Position numbers and translations under genes: made by a program. The notes below the pieces were generated by a model that worked only from the letters and a program-made list of their open reading frames with translations, made no database searches and was not told where the DNA came from. A stretch of 64,000 nucleotides of DNA from Stieleria magnilauensis (GTDB lineage: Bacteria; Planctomycetota; Planctomycetia; Pirellulales; Pirellulaceae): contig CP036432.1 of NCBI GenBank assembly GCA_007753675.1, positions 284,394 to 348,393 on the forward strand, read 5' to 3'. Position 1 is the first letter of the stretch. Each line of letters opens with the position of its first letter. Shown here piece by piece: positions 19,587 to 29,173 of this stretch.

Positions 19587-21914
19587 ATGTTCCGCACGTT
19601 TGCCTTGCCGCTGCTCGTCGCGACCGTCTGCATACACTTCGCCAGCCCTCTTCGCGCCGACCAATCGCCACCCGCCGCCGCATCCCCGTCTGCGTCCCCG
19701 GCCCATCCCCCGAAATTCACCATCGACGTCATGCCCGTGCTGTCCAAAGCCGGTTGCAACCTGGGGACCTGTCACGGCAACTTGAACGGCAAGGGCGGAT
19801 TGAAGTTGTCTCTGCGCGGCCAGGACCCGCAGTACGATTACGAGATGCTGGTGCGTGCCGCCAAGGGACGTCGCATCAACGTCGCCGCGCCGGAGTTGAG
19901 CCTGTTTCTTCGGAAAGCATCCGGCGGTGTCGCACACGGTGGCGGTACGCGGTTTTCCACCGACTCGCCCTCGTACCAATTGCTCACCCATTGGTTGCGT
20001 CACGGTGCGCCGGGACCGTCCGCCGAGGCGCCGCGTTTGGTCGGGCTAGAGGTGCAACCGACGCAAGCGATCGTCGCCGATCCAGATCGAGCACTTCCGG
20101 TCCATGTCACTGCAACGTTTTCCGACGGTACATCACGTGATGTCACCGATACCGCCTGTTATGAACTGTCCAATTTGAACGCGACGGTCGATGCCGATGG
20201 TGTTGTCACTCGCGACAAGTTCGGCGAAACCACGCTGATCGTTCGCTACCTGCAAGAGCAACGTCCGGTACCGATCGCCTTTATCGAATCAAGGCCCGAT
20301 TTCGTCTGGAGTGATCCCCAGTCGTTCAACGAAATCGATCGACATATCTTTGCAAAACTGAATCGCCTGCGGATCAATCCGTCGCCGCTGTGCGAAGACA
20401 CCGTGTTTGTTCGCCGCGTCTATTTAGATGCGATCGGACGAATCCCGACGGCCGACGAAGCCAAAGCATTTGTGTCCGATCCGGCCTCCGACAAACGCGA
20501 CCGATTGATCGACCGATTGCTCGCCCTGCCCGAGTTCGCGGATTTCTGGGCGCTGAAGTGGGCCGACGTCCTGCGAACCGAAGAAAAGGTATTGGACACC
20601 GAAGGCGTGGAAGTCTTTCACGGTTGGATTCGAGACAACATCGCATCGGGCCGTCCCTTGGATCAGTTCGTCCGCGATCTGGTCACGGGAACGGGCAGCA
20701 CGTTCGCGCAACCGGCGGCCAACTATTACCGTGCCAACCGCGACCCATCGATTCGGGGCGAAACCACCGCACGTCTTTTCCTCGGCACACGGTTGCAGTG
20801 CGCCAAGTGCCACAACCATCCGTTCGATCGCTGGACGCAAGACGATTATTACCAATGGTCGTCGCTGTTTTCGCAAATCGGTTACGAAATCGGTGAGAAC
20901 AAACGGCAAGACAAACTGGACAAGAACGAGTTTGCCGGTGATCAAACGGTGTTAGTGGCCAAGATGGATGAAGTTCGCAATCCAACCACCGACCGTGTCG
21001 CGTCACCCAAATTTCTCGGCGGAAACCGACTCGACGATCAAGCGATGAAGGACCGCTTGGCTGCGCTGGCGGATTGGCTGACGGCCCCGGACAACAAGCT
21101 GTTTGTCCAATCACAGACGAACTTCATCTGGTACCAGCTGATGGGGTTGGGCTTGGTCGATCCGATCGATGATTTTCGTTTGACCAATCCGCCCAGCAAC
21201 CCTCCGCTGATGGACTGGCTCGCGACGCACTTTGCCGACAGCGGTTTTGATCTTCGCAGCCTGGTCGGCACGATCATGAAATCCCGAACGTATCAGCTTT
21301 CCGCCGAGCCGAACGAAACGAACGTCAACGACCGCACCTGTTATTCACGATCCAACGTGCGGCGATTGCCGGCCGAAGTGATCCTGGACATGCAGAGCGA
21401 CGTGCTCGACTCCCCGGCTCGCTTCCTCGGCTATCCGACGGGAATCCGGGCCGTGCAGATTCCCGGCGTACGCAGCAAACAAGCCCGCAAAAGCGCTCCC
21501 GAAGCCGGCGACCGTTTCCTGAAAACCTTCGGCAAACCGGATCGGATTCTCGCCTGCGATTGCGAACGCTCCAACGAAACGACGCTCAAGCAAGTGTTCG
21601 TGCTGGTCGGTGATGGCCTGAATGATCGACTCGCATCGCCGACCAATCGTATCGCCCGTTTGGCACTGTCGAAACGATCCGATGCCGACGTGGTCGAGGA
21701 ACTCTACTGGGCGGCACTGTCACGTCCGCCGACCGAGGCCGAGCGAACCGCGGCGCTGCAATTGATCCGTGGCCCTAACCACAATCCGGCAGCGTCATGG
21801 AAAGACCTGCTCAGCGCCGTGGTGAGCAATCCTTCGGGCAACAAACGAGCCGACGCCTTGCAAGACATCGCCTGGGCGTTGTTGAACGCAAAAGAATTTT
21901 TGTTCCGCAAATAG
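19587..21914 (+). CDS. exported DUF1549/DUF1553 (PSCyt2/PSD1) protein with Big-2-like domain
   Basis: The 775-residue protein has a signal peptide (PLLVATVCIHFASPLRA). A cytochrome-like segment CNLGTCHGNLNGKGG follows, and then a bacterial Ig-like domain (VHVTATFSDGTSRDVTDTACY). The DUF1549 core runs FNEIDRHIFAKLNRLRINP to RLFLGTRLQCAKCHNHPFD, which contains a haem-binding type CxxCH. The DUF1553 part ends with LNAKEFLFRK. These planctomycete proteins are usually paired with a DUF1501 protein, as here 14 bp downstream. The biochemical role is not established; an extracytoplasmic redox function in polysaccharide or sulfatase-rich loci has been proposed. Confidence 0.9.
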   Translation: MFRTFALPLLVATVCIHFASPLRADQSPPAAASPSASPAHPPKFTIDVMPVLSKAGCNLGTCHGNLNGKGGLKLSLRGQDPQYDYEMLVRAAKGRRINVAAPELSLFLRKASGGVAHGGGTRFSTDSPSYQLLTHWLRHGAPGPSAEAPRLVGLEVQPTQAIVADPDRALPVHVTATFSDGTSRDVTDTACYELSNLNATVDADGVVTRDKFGETTLIVRYLQEQRPVPIAFIESRPDFVWSDPQSFNEIDRHIFAKLNRLRINPSPLCEDTVFVRRVYLDAIGRIPTADEAKAFVSDPASDKRDRLIDRLLALPEFADFWALKWADVLRTEEKVLDTEGVEVFHGWIRDNIASGRPLDQFVRDLVTGTGSTFAQPAANYYRANRDPSIRGETTARLFLGTRLQCAKCHNHPFDRWTQDDYYQWSSLFSQIGYEIGENKRQDKLDKNEFAGDQTVLVAKMDEVRNPTTDRVASPKFLGGNRLDDQAMKDRLAALADWLTAPDNKLFVQSQTNFIWYQLMGLGLVDPIDDFRLTNPPSNPPLMDWLATHFADSGFDLRSLVGTIMKSRTYQLSAEPNETNVNDRTCYSRSNVRRLPAEVILDMQSDVLDSPARFLGYPTGIRAVQIPGVRSKQARKSAPEAGDRFLKTFGKPDRILACDCERSNETTLKQVFVLVGDGLNDRLASPTNRIARLALSKRSDADVVEELYWAALSRPPTEAERTAALQLIRGPNHNPAASWKDLLSAVVSNPSGNKRADALQDIAWALLNAKEFLFRK

Positions 21915-21928
21915 AGCCATCAATCACC

Positions 21929-23293
21929 ATGAGACTTCCTCCAATGGATCGGCGTTCGATTTTGCGTGTCGGCGGTGCTGGCATGCTGGGGCTGACGATG
22001 CCGAACTTGATGCGTGCGGCCGAGCGTGCCACCTCGGTCAAACCGAGAGCCAAATCGGTGATTTTTTTGTTTCAGTGGGGCGGCCCCAGCCAGCTCGACA
22101 CCTTTGACATGAAACCCGACGCGCCCGAATCGGTGCGCAGCCCCTATCGCCCGATCTCGTCCAGTGCCGATGGGATTCAGGTCTGCGAACTGTTGCCCGA
22201 GACGGCCAAACGGATGCATCATGCGACGCTCATTCGCACGATGACGCACACGATGAAAAATCATGCGTCGGCAGGGTACTACGCGCTCAGCGGTCACGAA
22301 CCACCGAGCGACGACCAACGTTTGCGTGATTCGCTGGATCTGTATCCCGCTTACGGAAGCGTCGTCGACCATCTCAGCCCCAACCAGAACGGCATGCCGA
22401 CCTCGGTGGCCTATCCACATGTGATCCGCGATGGCTCGATCGTTCCCGCCCAGCATGCCAGCTTTCTGGGGAAACGCCACGATCCGTTGTTGTTCTTGGA
22501 AGACCCCAATGACCGGGACTTCAAATTGCCCGAGCTGAGTCTGCCGCGGGGGCTATCGGTCGACCGGCTTCATCGCCGTCGCGAGATGCAAAAACTGGTC
22601 GACGCCCAGACCAGGTTGCTCGAGTATTCGGACCAGGCTCGTGGATTCGACGATTACTACGAACGGGCGATTTCGATGCTGACGTCCGACCGCGTTCGCA
22701 AGGCGTTTGATCTGTCGGCTGAAAAAGAATCGGTGCGAGACCGTTATGGCAGGACGACGTACGGCCAAAGCTGTTTGATGGCGCGTCGGCTGGTCGAATC
22801 GGGTGTGAAATTCGTGACCGTCTATTTCTCGGCCAGTATCGGCGGGCGCCGGGTCAATGACGGCGGCTGGGACACGCACGGATTCGACAACACACGCATG
22901 TACGAGATCGTCAACAAGTACCAACTGCCGATCACCGACCAAACGTTACCGACGCTCTTGGACGACTTAGAAGAACGCGGATTGCTCGACGAAACACTGG
23001 TCGTCTGGATGGGCGAATTCGGCCGCACACCGCAGATCAACAAGAACCTCAGCCGCGATCACTGGCCGCAGTGTTACACCGCCCTGCTGGCCGGCGGCGG
23101 CGTCAAGAAAGGCTACGTGTACGGCAAGTCCGACGAACACGCCAGCCGGCCCGCGGAGAATCCGGTCAAACCCGAAGACCTGGCCGCCACGATCTACCAA
23201 CTCCTCGGCATCGATCCGGCAACCGAAATCTACGACCGCAACAACCGCCCCCTGATCATCGGCGGAAACACACTCCACGACGTCATCGCCTAA
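21929..23293 (+). CDS. Tat-exported DUF1501 protein
   Basis: The 454-residue protein begins with a twin-arginine signal (MDRRSILRVGGAGMLGLTMP). The DUF1501 sulfatase-like fold follows, with LFQWGGPSQLDTFDMKPD, TMTHTMKNHASAGYYALSG, NDGGWDTHGFDN and VVWMGEFGRTPQINKN. The C-terminal block LLGIDPATEIYDRNNRPL is typical. The start at ATG 21929 is preferred; 21944 is an alternative directly before the RR motif. The frame upstream of 21929 overlaps the DUF1549 gene and is not needed. The family is common in planctomycetes and is thought to be exported folded; the enzymatic activity is unproven. Confidence 0.9.
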   Translation: MRLPPMDRRSILRVGGAGMLGLTMPNLMRAAERATSVKPRAKSVIFLFQWGGPSQLDTFDMKPDAPESVRSPYRPISSSADGIQVCELLPETAKRMHHATLIRTMTHTMKNHASAGYYALSGHEPPSDDQRLRDSLDLYPAYGSVVDHLSPNQNGMPTSVAYPHVIRDGSIVPAQHASFLGKRHDPLLFLEDPNDRDFKLPELSLPRGLSVDRLHRRREMQKLVDAQTRLLEYSDQARGFDDYYERAISMLTSDRVRKAFDLSAEKESVRDRYGRTTYGQSCLMARRLVESGVKFVTVYFSASIGGRRVNDGGWDTHGFDNTRMYEIVNKYQLPITDQTLPTLLDDLEERGLLDETLVVWMGEFGRTPQINKNLSRDHWPQCYTALLAGGGVKKGYVYGKSDEHASRPAENPVKPEDLAATIYQLLGIDPATEIYDRNNRPLIIGGNTLHDVIA

Positions 23294-23302
23294 ACAAACA
23301 AG

Positions 23303-23577
23303 GGCACGAGCCTACGTGTTGGTGTGCAGGCTTCAGCCGCCCAGGGTCGCTGCATCGCAGCGAAACCAGCCAACGCGGCAATGGCACGAGCCTACGTGTT
23401 GGTGTACAGGCTTCAGCCGCCCACGGTCGCTGCTTCGCAGCGAAACCAGCCAACGCGGCAATGGCACGAGCATACGTGTTGGTGTACAGGCTTCAGCCGC
23501 CCACGGTCGCTGCTTCGCAGCGAAAACTGGCAAGACAAGAACGGCACGAGCATACGTGTTGGTGTACAGGCTTCAGA
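23303..23577. repeat. 80-bp direct tandem repeat, 3.4 copies
   Basis: Units start at 23303, 23383, 23463 and 23543, exactly 80 bp apart, each beginning GGCACGAGC[CA]TACGTGTTGG and running through CAGGCTTCAGCCGCCCACGG. The units differ by a few substitutions, and the fourth is cut after CAGGCTTCAG. Because 80 is not a multiple of three, the same peptide-like string appears in all three frames in turn, which argues against coding. The array lies directly after the DUF1501 stop. Confidence 0.88.
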
Positions 23578-23600
23578 GACCGTCCAGCATAGAAGGTCAC

Positions 23601-23621
23601 CCTCCCGCTCGTCGCGGGAGG
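23601..23621. terminator. hairpin, arms CCTCCCGC / GCGGGAGG
   Basis: A perfect 8-bp GC-rich stem with a 5-nt loop lies downstream of the 80-bp repeats. It could end transcription from the DUF1501 gene, although no clear T-run follows on the plus strand. Confidence 0.4.
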
Positions 23622-23827
23622 TTGACGTCATGGCACTATTTGTCCGGTTACTTTACCCCGTTCCATTCCCCACCGGGCTTCAAAACAAATCGACCTGCCC
23701 ACCAAACAACACAAAGCAATTCAGGCCGACTGCTGAAAACGACGAGCCAACACACCCTCGATGATGGTTGCCGAACCAGTTCCCCCGATCCACTCCAGCC
23801 TTTAATTTTCCTACCTCCAAAATCTTC

Positions 23828-24242
23828 CTACCTCCTCTCGACGGATGCGAAAAAGCCAAATTGGCAGGATAGGCAACCTGTCGACCACGGCCTCTTGGCT
23901 CGGAACAGCGAATGGGGGAAAGGGGTTTGGAACGACTCTTGGTCAGTCCGAATGCATGAATGGACGAGCATTGCCCCAAGGTAGGCGACGGCCAGCGAAG
24001 CCAGACCGGCGATCCAAAAGTGTGGTCGGGGACGGGGCCGACGGCCGAGGAGTCGGCAGCACAGCGCAACCACGCGCGCATAGGCCATCCCAAACAGTGC
24101 ACCACCGATCGAGAGCAGGATCGCAGACAGAAACGCAGGCTCTCCGCTGCGAAAAAGGAAGTCGGGGAAAAATGGCAGGCGGGTTAGTCAATGCAACGGC
24201 GAGGGTGACGATTCCCGAGAGGGGTGCGGATTGCGAATTCAC
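23828..24242 (-). pseudogene. decayed membrane-protein gene remnant
   Basis: Reading the minus strand from about 24187, an open stretch encodes RLPFFPDFLFRSGEPAFL, then a helix-like AILLSIGGALFGMAYARVVA and a second helix FWIAGLASLAVAYLGAMLVH, ending at 23828. This frame has no start codon before an upstream stop at 24188. The neighbouring frame gives GIVTLAVALTNPP up to the same point, consistent with a single-base frameshift near 24185. I infer the relic of a small multi-helix membrane protein. The family is not recognised, and chance hydrophobic frames in GC-rich DNA are the alternative. Confidence 0.35.
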
Positions 24243-24317
24243 TGGCCGCAGGTCGTGCGCAACGTAGACCTGGACTTGCCCTGGCCTAGAATAACCGATT
24301 CTACCACTGGAGTACTC

Positions 24318-25016
24318 ATGAATCGAAAAGCTTGGACAACGTCCCGTGTGGGGACCCTCGTCGCGATTGTGTTGCTGGTCGTTGCCGCGGTCGCAGTCGC
24401 GGCCTGGTCACTGCGACCGGTCAGTCACCTCGCAATCGGCGCGCATCAGACCCGCTTCGTTGTCCCATGCGACTACGACAAATTTCGCCAGATCATGGTC
24501 AGAAAGAACGCGACGGCTGCGATCGTTGAGCGGTCGGGCATGGAATTGATTGACGTCCAAATTCGGGACGTGCAAGTGGACGCCAGTGCCGACGAACGAC
24601 CGTTGCTCAACGCAATTCGCGGCAAATCAAAAATGAACCTCGATGCGATCAGACAGATCAGGGTGCGATTGGATGATCCGGCGATCGACGCAGACGAACT
24701 GGCGCTGCGACAAGAGGCCACGATTGAAGCCGATTCGATGAATGTGGTGACCAAGTCGATTGCGGCGGCGGGCAATCTGGAAAGTTACCAGACAACGCTT
24801 GAGGCGCGTCCGAGCGACGATGGCACCGAGGTCCAGGTCACCGTCGAAATGAAAGTCCGCGTTGACGTGCCAAAGCTGTTCACCAACCGGGCGGACATAA
24901 GAGTCCAGGAAGCCGCCGAAAACGCGATCAATGAACAGGCGCGTTCGATCGAGATGTTTATCGCCGAACATGCCGACAAACGCTTGATCCTTCCCGATCT
25001 GGGAGGCGGCAATTAG
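24318..25016 (+). CDS. membrane-anchored protein of unknown function
   Basis: The 232-residue product starts with a short basic region and one membrane helix, VGTLVAIVLLVVAAVAVAAW. About 190 extracytoplasmic residues follow, predicted as mixed alpha/beta with a repeated charged pattern. No conserved family motif was recognised. The layout, with a single anchor and a soluble domain containing LESYQTTLEARPSDDGTEVQVTVEMKV, vaguely recalls START/SRPBCC-like proteins, but that is a guess. The ATG at 24318 is chosen since it directly precedes the helix. The frame is open upstream to 24231 without features. Confidence 0.6.
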   Translation: MNRKAWTTSRVGTLVAIVLLVVAAVAVAAWSLRPVSHLAIGAHQTRFVVPCDYDKFRQIMVRKNATAAIVERSGMELIDVQIRDVQVDASADERPLLNAIRGKSKMNLDAIRQIRVRLDDPAIDADELALRQEATIEADSMNVVTKSIAAAGNLESYQTTLEARPSDDGTEVQVTVEMKVRVDVPKLFTNRADIRVQEAAENAINEQARSIEMFIAEHADKRLILPDLGGGN

Positions 25017-25151
25017 GGCGTTGTCGACGGTAGAGTATGGGAGAGCGGGAATCGCCAAGGTTGTAGGTCAGGCTGTGCCTGACAGGCGATTGGCATGCAC
25101 AGCATGCCGTTCGCAGTCTGACTGGGTCCACCAACGAAAGTGATACCCACG

Positions 25152-25212
25152 GATGGCAGCGCGAACCCGCGGATGACAGGGTGCAAAATATCCGTGGGTT
25201 CGCGCTGCCATC
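25152..25212. repeat. inverted repeat, 23-bp arms (dispersed palindrome, copy 1)
   Basis: The left arm 25152-25174 and right arm 25190-25212 are reverse complements with one mismatch and enclose a loop starting GACAGGGTGCAA. The same arms and loop recur at 31468-31528, so this is a dispersed hairpin family. The rest of the 25017-25313 gap holds short palindromic words around GGCATGCA and no gene. Confidence 0.75.
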
Positions 25213-25313
25213 GGTGGGCTCATTAAACAATTGGCATGCACTGCATGCCACTCGCCGCTGAGTTAGACTGGGTGCTTTCATTCCCTGAATCTTCCTCCCA
25301 CATCGGACCGTTC

Positions 25314-26384
25314 ATGCCCGCTCCACACACACGAAGAACGTTCCTCGCCGCCAGTGCCGCGGCGGTCGCCGCTCCCGCGATCATCACGTCCAAACGAACG
25401 GACGCTCAAGACGTCGTCGGCAGCGGTGAGTTCCAATTTCGATGCCAACACCACTGGCCGCAGTTGCCGGATAAATACCATTGGCAAATCACGCACAACG
25501 TGACGATGGACCCTGACAATCGTCTGTACGTGATCCACGAAGGCGACGCCCAGAAATCCGATCACCCCTCGATCTTTGTGTTCGATGAAGAGGGGCGATT
25601 CGTCAAAGCATTCGGACAGCAGTTTCAGGGCGGCGGCCACGGCCTGGACATCCGCGTCGAAGACGGCACACCCTTCTTGTACGTCAGCGGGTACCAGCAT
25701 CTGAAAACGATCGCAAAGCTGACGCTCGATGGTGAAGTGGTTTGGCAGAAGTATGCGCCGATGAAATCGGATCGCTACGCCGATGGTGAAGCCAGCGATC
25801 CCAAAAAGGTCTGGGGCCGCGACCGATTCATGCCGACCAATTTTGCCTTCTTGCCCGACGGCGACTTCCTGTTGGCCGACGGATACGGCGCGTACTGCAT
25901 CCACCACTACGATGCCGATGGAAATTGGAAAGGCCATTTCGGTGGCGCCGGCAAGGGCGAAGGCACCTTCAACCTTCCACACGGCATCTGGGTCGATGAC
26001 CGCGACGGCATCGAATCACGCATCGTGGTGGCCGACCGAGCCAATCACACGTTGCAGTTGTTCGACATGGATCATCGCTACAAACAAACGATCGACGGTT
26101 TCGGGTTGCCTGCCAATGTGGACACCCACGGAGATCTGATGCTGGTCCCGGAACTGGTCGCCCGGGTTTCGCTGTTGGATTTGAATTACAAACCGGTGGC
26201 AACACTCGGTGACGACCGTGAGCGGATCCTGGCGGACAAAAAACGATCGGTTCGCGCCGATGAGTCACGTTGGCTGGACGGCAAGTTCATCCACCCGCAC
26301 GATGCCTGTTTTGACTTGGATGGGAACATCCACGTCGCCGAATGGGTCGCCACCGGGCGCGTTACCAAGCTGACTCGCGTGTGA
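25314..26384 (+). CDS. Tat-exported NHL/six-bladed beta-propeller protein
   Basis: The 356-residue protein has a twin-arginine signal, RRTFLAASAAAVAAPAIITS. Repeated propeller strands of the NHL type follow, such as GEGTFNLPHGIWVDDRDG and RIVVADRANHTLQLFDMDHR, and a last blade contains IHPHDACFDLDGNIHVAEWV. Planctomycetes encode many such exported propellers near sulfatase and DUF1501 genes. Binding partner and activity are unknown. The ATG at 25314 is selected because it places the RR motif near the N-terminus; the frame extends to 25236 without signal features. Confidence 0.85.
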   Translation: MPAPHTRRTFLAASAAAVAAPAIITSKRTDAQDVVGSGEFQFRCQHHWPQLPDKYHWQITHNVTMDPDNRLYVIHEGDAQKSDHPSIFVFDEEGRFVKAFGQQFQGGGHGLDIRVEDGTPFLYVSGYQHLKTIAKLTLDGEVVWQKYAPMKSDRYADGEASDPKKVWGRDRFMPTNFAFLPDGDFLLADGYGAYCIHHYDADGNWKGHFGGAGKGEGTFNLPHGIWVDDRDGIESRIVVADRANHTLQLFDMDHRYKQTIDGFGLPANVDTHGDLMLVPELVARVSLLDLNYKPVATLGDDRERILADKKRSVRADESRWLDGKFIHPHDACFDLDGNIHVAEWVATGRVTKLTRV

Positions 26385-26429
26385 TCGACTGTGTCTCTGC
26401 GCCGTGTCGATCTGATTTAGCGGTTGGAT

Positions 26430-27251
26430 CTATTTCAGCAGGCTGAGAAGCACGTCCTTGGCCGTGACCATGCCGACCACGGTGTCGGTTTCGTTGCTGA
26501 CCAGGACAAAGGAGCACTTGGTTCGTTGCAGGACCGGCAACAGGTCGCTGACCGGTCGTGATCGATGCATCACCGCCATGGGGTTGGCGAGCATGCTCAG
26601 ATCGAACGCATCCGATTCGGCTGACAGGATCTGTTCGATGCCGACCCATCCGATCAAACCGTTACCGGAATCTTCCGCGACGGGATAGCAGGAATGCGGC
26701 GATTGACGGATGCGGTCCAAGGTCTCGACCATCGAATTGGAAGCCTTGAGTTCGATCATCGCTTTGCGGGGCCGCATCACGGAACCGATCGTGACGTCCT
26801 GGAACGGCGACTCATCGACAGGCTGGAATTCGACGCCTGCGCGGTTGCCGGCCTGTCCGGACGCAGGCTTCGCGGATGCTGCACGCCCCGCCGCGTCGTC
26901 TTCGGGTGGGTCGAGTTCGATGTTGCAGTTGAAGCAGACCGAGATGCTGCTCGGATAAACCGCGCCGCAATTGCTGCAGTGCCGCGTTCTGCCGTCGTCT
27001 TCGGGCACGACGGGTTTACCGAAACTGTCGATGATCCGCATCACGCCGGTATCGCTGAGCGATCGTGCCTCGACCGGCGGTGGGCCGCTGACCTGTGTGA
27101 CAACGGCGGCGGTTGATTCGGGGCGGTCAAACCGAAACGTCGCTTGGCAATGCGGGCAGCGGACTTCGCGGTGCAGCCATCCCAGGTCGCCGCGGACCCG
27201 ATGTCCGTTGGGGCATTCGGTCGTCACGTATTCGTTGGACTCGGCGGTCAC
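26430..27251 (-). CDS. zinc-ribbon plus CBS-pair protein
   Basis: The 273-residue protein has an N-terminal Cys-rich region (CPNGHRVRGDLG and CPHCQATFRF). A second ribbon, CSNCGAVYPSSISVCFNCNI, lies near 92-111. A CBS pair fills the C-terminal half (VMRPRKAMIELKASNSMVET to VVGMVTAKDVLLSLL). CBS pairs bind adenosyl nucleotides and regulate partner proteins. The next gene on the same strand upstream is an M50 protease that also ends in a CBS-like region, so the two may act together, which is inference. It is likely cytoplasmic. Confidence 0.75.
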   Translation of the reverse strand: MTAESNEYVTTECPNGHRVRGDLGWLHREVRCPHCQATFRFDRPESTAAVVTQVSGPPPVEARSLSDTGVMRIIDSFGKPVVPEDDGRTRHCSNCGAVYPSSISVCFNCNIELDPPEDDAAGRAASAKPASGQAGNRAGVEFQPVDESPFQDVTIGSVMRPRKAMIELKASNSMVETLDRIRQSPHSCYPVAEDSGNGLIGWVGIEQILSAESDAFDLSMLANPMAVMHRSRPVSDLLPVLQRTKCSFVLVSNETDTVVGMVTAKDVLLSLLK

Positions 27252-27387
27252 GACTGGTTCTCATCGGCTGGGAAGACGTCTCGTTTTCGACACCGCATCG
27301 ACGACGGGTTGCCCGATTCTGCAGCGTCAATGATCGCAGATGCGGCCGCGTCACGCCAGTTCGCTGCCGTGGTGAAGCCCTCGAAGA

Positions 27388-28404
27388 CTACATCGAGGGT
27401 GATCGAAGGTTCCGAAACGGCACGAAACGACCGGACAACAGTCGTTCCAACGTGAATGATCCCATGCCCGCCGCGACGGCCTTGAGCAAGTCGCACTTGC
27501 GGACGGCGGCAACCACGACTCCGTGGCTGGACACCAAGAACTCGTCAACCGATTGGCTGGACAGCCAGCCCAATACGTTGCGGGCATCCCATTGTGCGTT
27601 GACCACCGGCAATGATTGTTCGGCGGCTGACCGCTGCAGGCTCGCCGGCTCGATCGACACCTGCTCTCGCGGAAACGGTTGCTCGGCCGTCGAGTCGATC
27701 GGTTGCCAGCCGCGTTGTTCCCATTCCGCCTCACGCTCCACCATCATGGCTTCGCCGCGACCGGCCAAGAACACGAACGCGGCCAGGATGACCAACATCA
27801 CGTTCGCCGACATCAGCCCAAACAGTGCGAACAGGATAGCCACCACTTGGCCCACGCCGGCGGCCAAGCGTGTGGCGTTGCGATAGGGCATGCCCATGGC
27901 CAACAGCGCTCGCAAGACGCGGCCGCCGTCCATCGGGAACGCCGGCAGCATGTTGAAGACCACTAGCGCCACGTTGACCCACGCCAGCTGACCGAGAAAC
28001 GCCAACACACCGTCGGCGACGATCGAGGTCGCGGCCAACAGGGGCAGCAACGCGAACAACGCCGTCGCAATCACCACGTTCACGGCCGGCCCGGCAACCG
28101 CAATCGCCAGCTCCTGCCACGGGCTGCGCGGGATCCGCTGCAAACTGGCGACACCCCCAATCGGAAGCAGCGTGATATCACGGGTAGGAATCCCGAACCG
28201 ACGGGCGGTCAGGGAGTGGCCCAGTTCATGCAACACCACGCAGCCGAAGATCGCGAAAACCAGCAACACTGCCACGGTGGCAGCAACCGCGCCGTATCCG
28301 GCCGCCATGCTTGAGTAGTAAATCCAAATCGGAAGCAGCAAAAACGTCCAGTGAATCCGCACGTCGATGCCAGCAAGCCGTCCCAAATGCCAAGAACCGT
28401 TCAT
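27388..28404 (-). CDS. M50 site-2 protease family metalloprotease, CBS-like tail
   Basis: The 338-residue membrane protease has the zinc site HELGHSLTARRFG, the distal AGPAVNVVIA helix and the third ligand motif NMLPAFPMDGGRVLRALL. About six membrane segments surround them. Such enzymes cut membrane-embedded substrates, often anti-sigma factors. The last ~90 residues, ending in VVVAAVRKCDLLKAVAAG, look like part of a CBS domain pair, as in known S2P-CBS proteins. The ATG at 28404 has GGAGCGATAGGA just upstream and is preferred to the longer frame starting at 28572, whose extra 56 residues have no features. Confidence 0.88.
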   Translation of the reverse strand: MNGSWHLGRLAGIDVRIHWTFLLLPIWIYYSSMAAGYGAVAATVAVLLVFAIFGCVVLHELGHSLTARRFGIPTRDITLLPIGGVASLQRIPRSPWQELAIAVAGPAVNVVIATALFALLPLLAATSIVADGVLAFLGQLAWVNVALVVFNMLPAFPMDGGRVLRALLAMGMPYRNATRLAAGVGQVVAILFALFGLMSANVMLVILAAFVFLAGRGEAMMVEREAEWEQRGWQPIDSTAEQPFPREQVSIEPASLQRSAAEQSLPVVNAQWDARNVLGWLSSQSVDEFLVSSHGVVVAAVRKCDLLKAVAAGMGSFTLERLLSGRFVPFRNLRSPSM

Positions 28405-28587
28405 TCCTATCGCTCCAAAAACTAATGACACGCACTTACACTGCATTTCCCGTGCCATTTCACGCCGACGGACTTTGCCGGTCCGGCGCAGCGGTGCCAC
28501 AGAACTCGGTATGATTGATGTAAGCCCAATGGATGATGGGCGATTCGGGATGGAGTCCGCCGGAACCCTCAAGAGTGAAGGATTGAA

Positions 28588-28965
28588 ATGAAGATCTTAG
28601 TGCCGACCGCTGGCGAAGAAGCGGCCGTCGAAATCGCTGACTACGTGATTCTGGTCGCACGGCAACTCGACGCCGAACTGACCGTCCTGCACATTCTCAA
28701 AGACGACGAATCGAAGGCCAACGGAAGGGATTGTTGCGCGGTGTTTCTCGAAGCGGCTCATGACACCGGTGTGTCGGTCACGTCCAAAGTGGCGACCGGA
28801 AACGTGGTCGACACCATCATCGCGGCGGCCAAAGAGATCAACGCGGATCTGATCTTGATGGGCGCCAGCAGCGGCGCGGTCGTCGAAAACTGGCTCAGTG
28901 CCAACGTGATGGATGAATGCGAGATCCCCGTCCTGGTGGTCCCCCACTGCTACCGCCAGTTTTAA
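28588..28965 (+). CDS. universal stress protein family protein
   Basis: The 125-residue protein has the UspA fold: a first strand MKILVPTAGEE, then LDAELTVLHIL, and the terminal GNVVDTIIAAAKEINADLILMGASS. It ends with VMDECEIPVLVVPH. The ATP-binding G-x2-G-x9-G-S/T motif is weak (GASSGAVVENWLSANV), so it may be a non-ATP-binding member. The sequence GAAGGATTGAA before the ATG gives a good ribosome-binding site. It is divergent from the M50 protease gene. Confidence 0.85.
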   Translation: MKILVPTAGEEAAVEIADYVILVARQLDAELTVLHILKDDESKANGRDCCAVFLEAAHDTGVSVTSKVATGNVVDTIIAAAKEINADLILMGASSGAVVENWLSANVMDECEIPVLVVPHCYRQF

Positions 28966-29173
28966 GCGGCCGGCAAGGCACGGTTGATCTGCCCAACTGT
29001 CGCATCAGGCTTGATGTCCGCAGAGCGAATGACCGTTGCAAACCGACACTCTTGTTCCCAGTTCAGCTCTTGCGTGACGATGCCGATCAATCAGTAACGG
29101 TTCGCTTCGTTCGGCAGGACTTATGGACAAATCGATTCTTCCCTTTCATCGTCGAGACGCTGCAGGGTATCCA

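Noticed and set aside
23303-23577. CRISPR array
   Set aside because: The units are contiguous 80-bp repeats without unique spacers, and no cas gene is near.
23303-23984. Plus-strand frames running through the 80-bp repeats
   Set aside because: The same peptide-like strings appear in all three frames because the unit is not a multiple of three, which marks repeat DNA rather than a gene.
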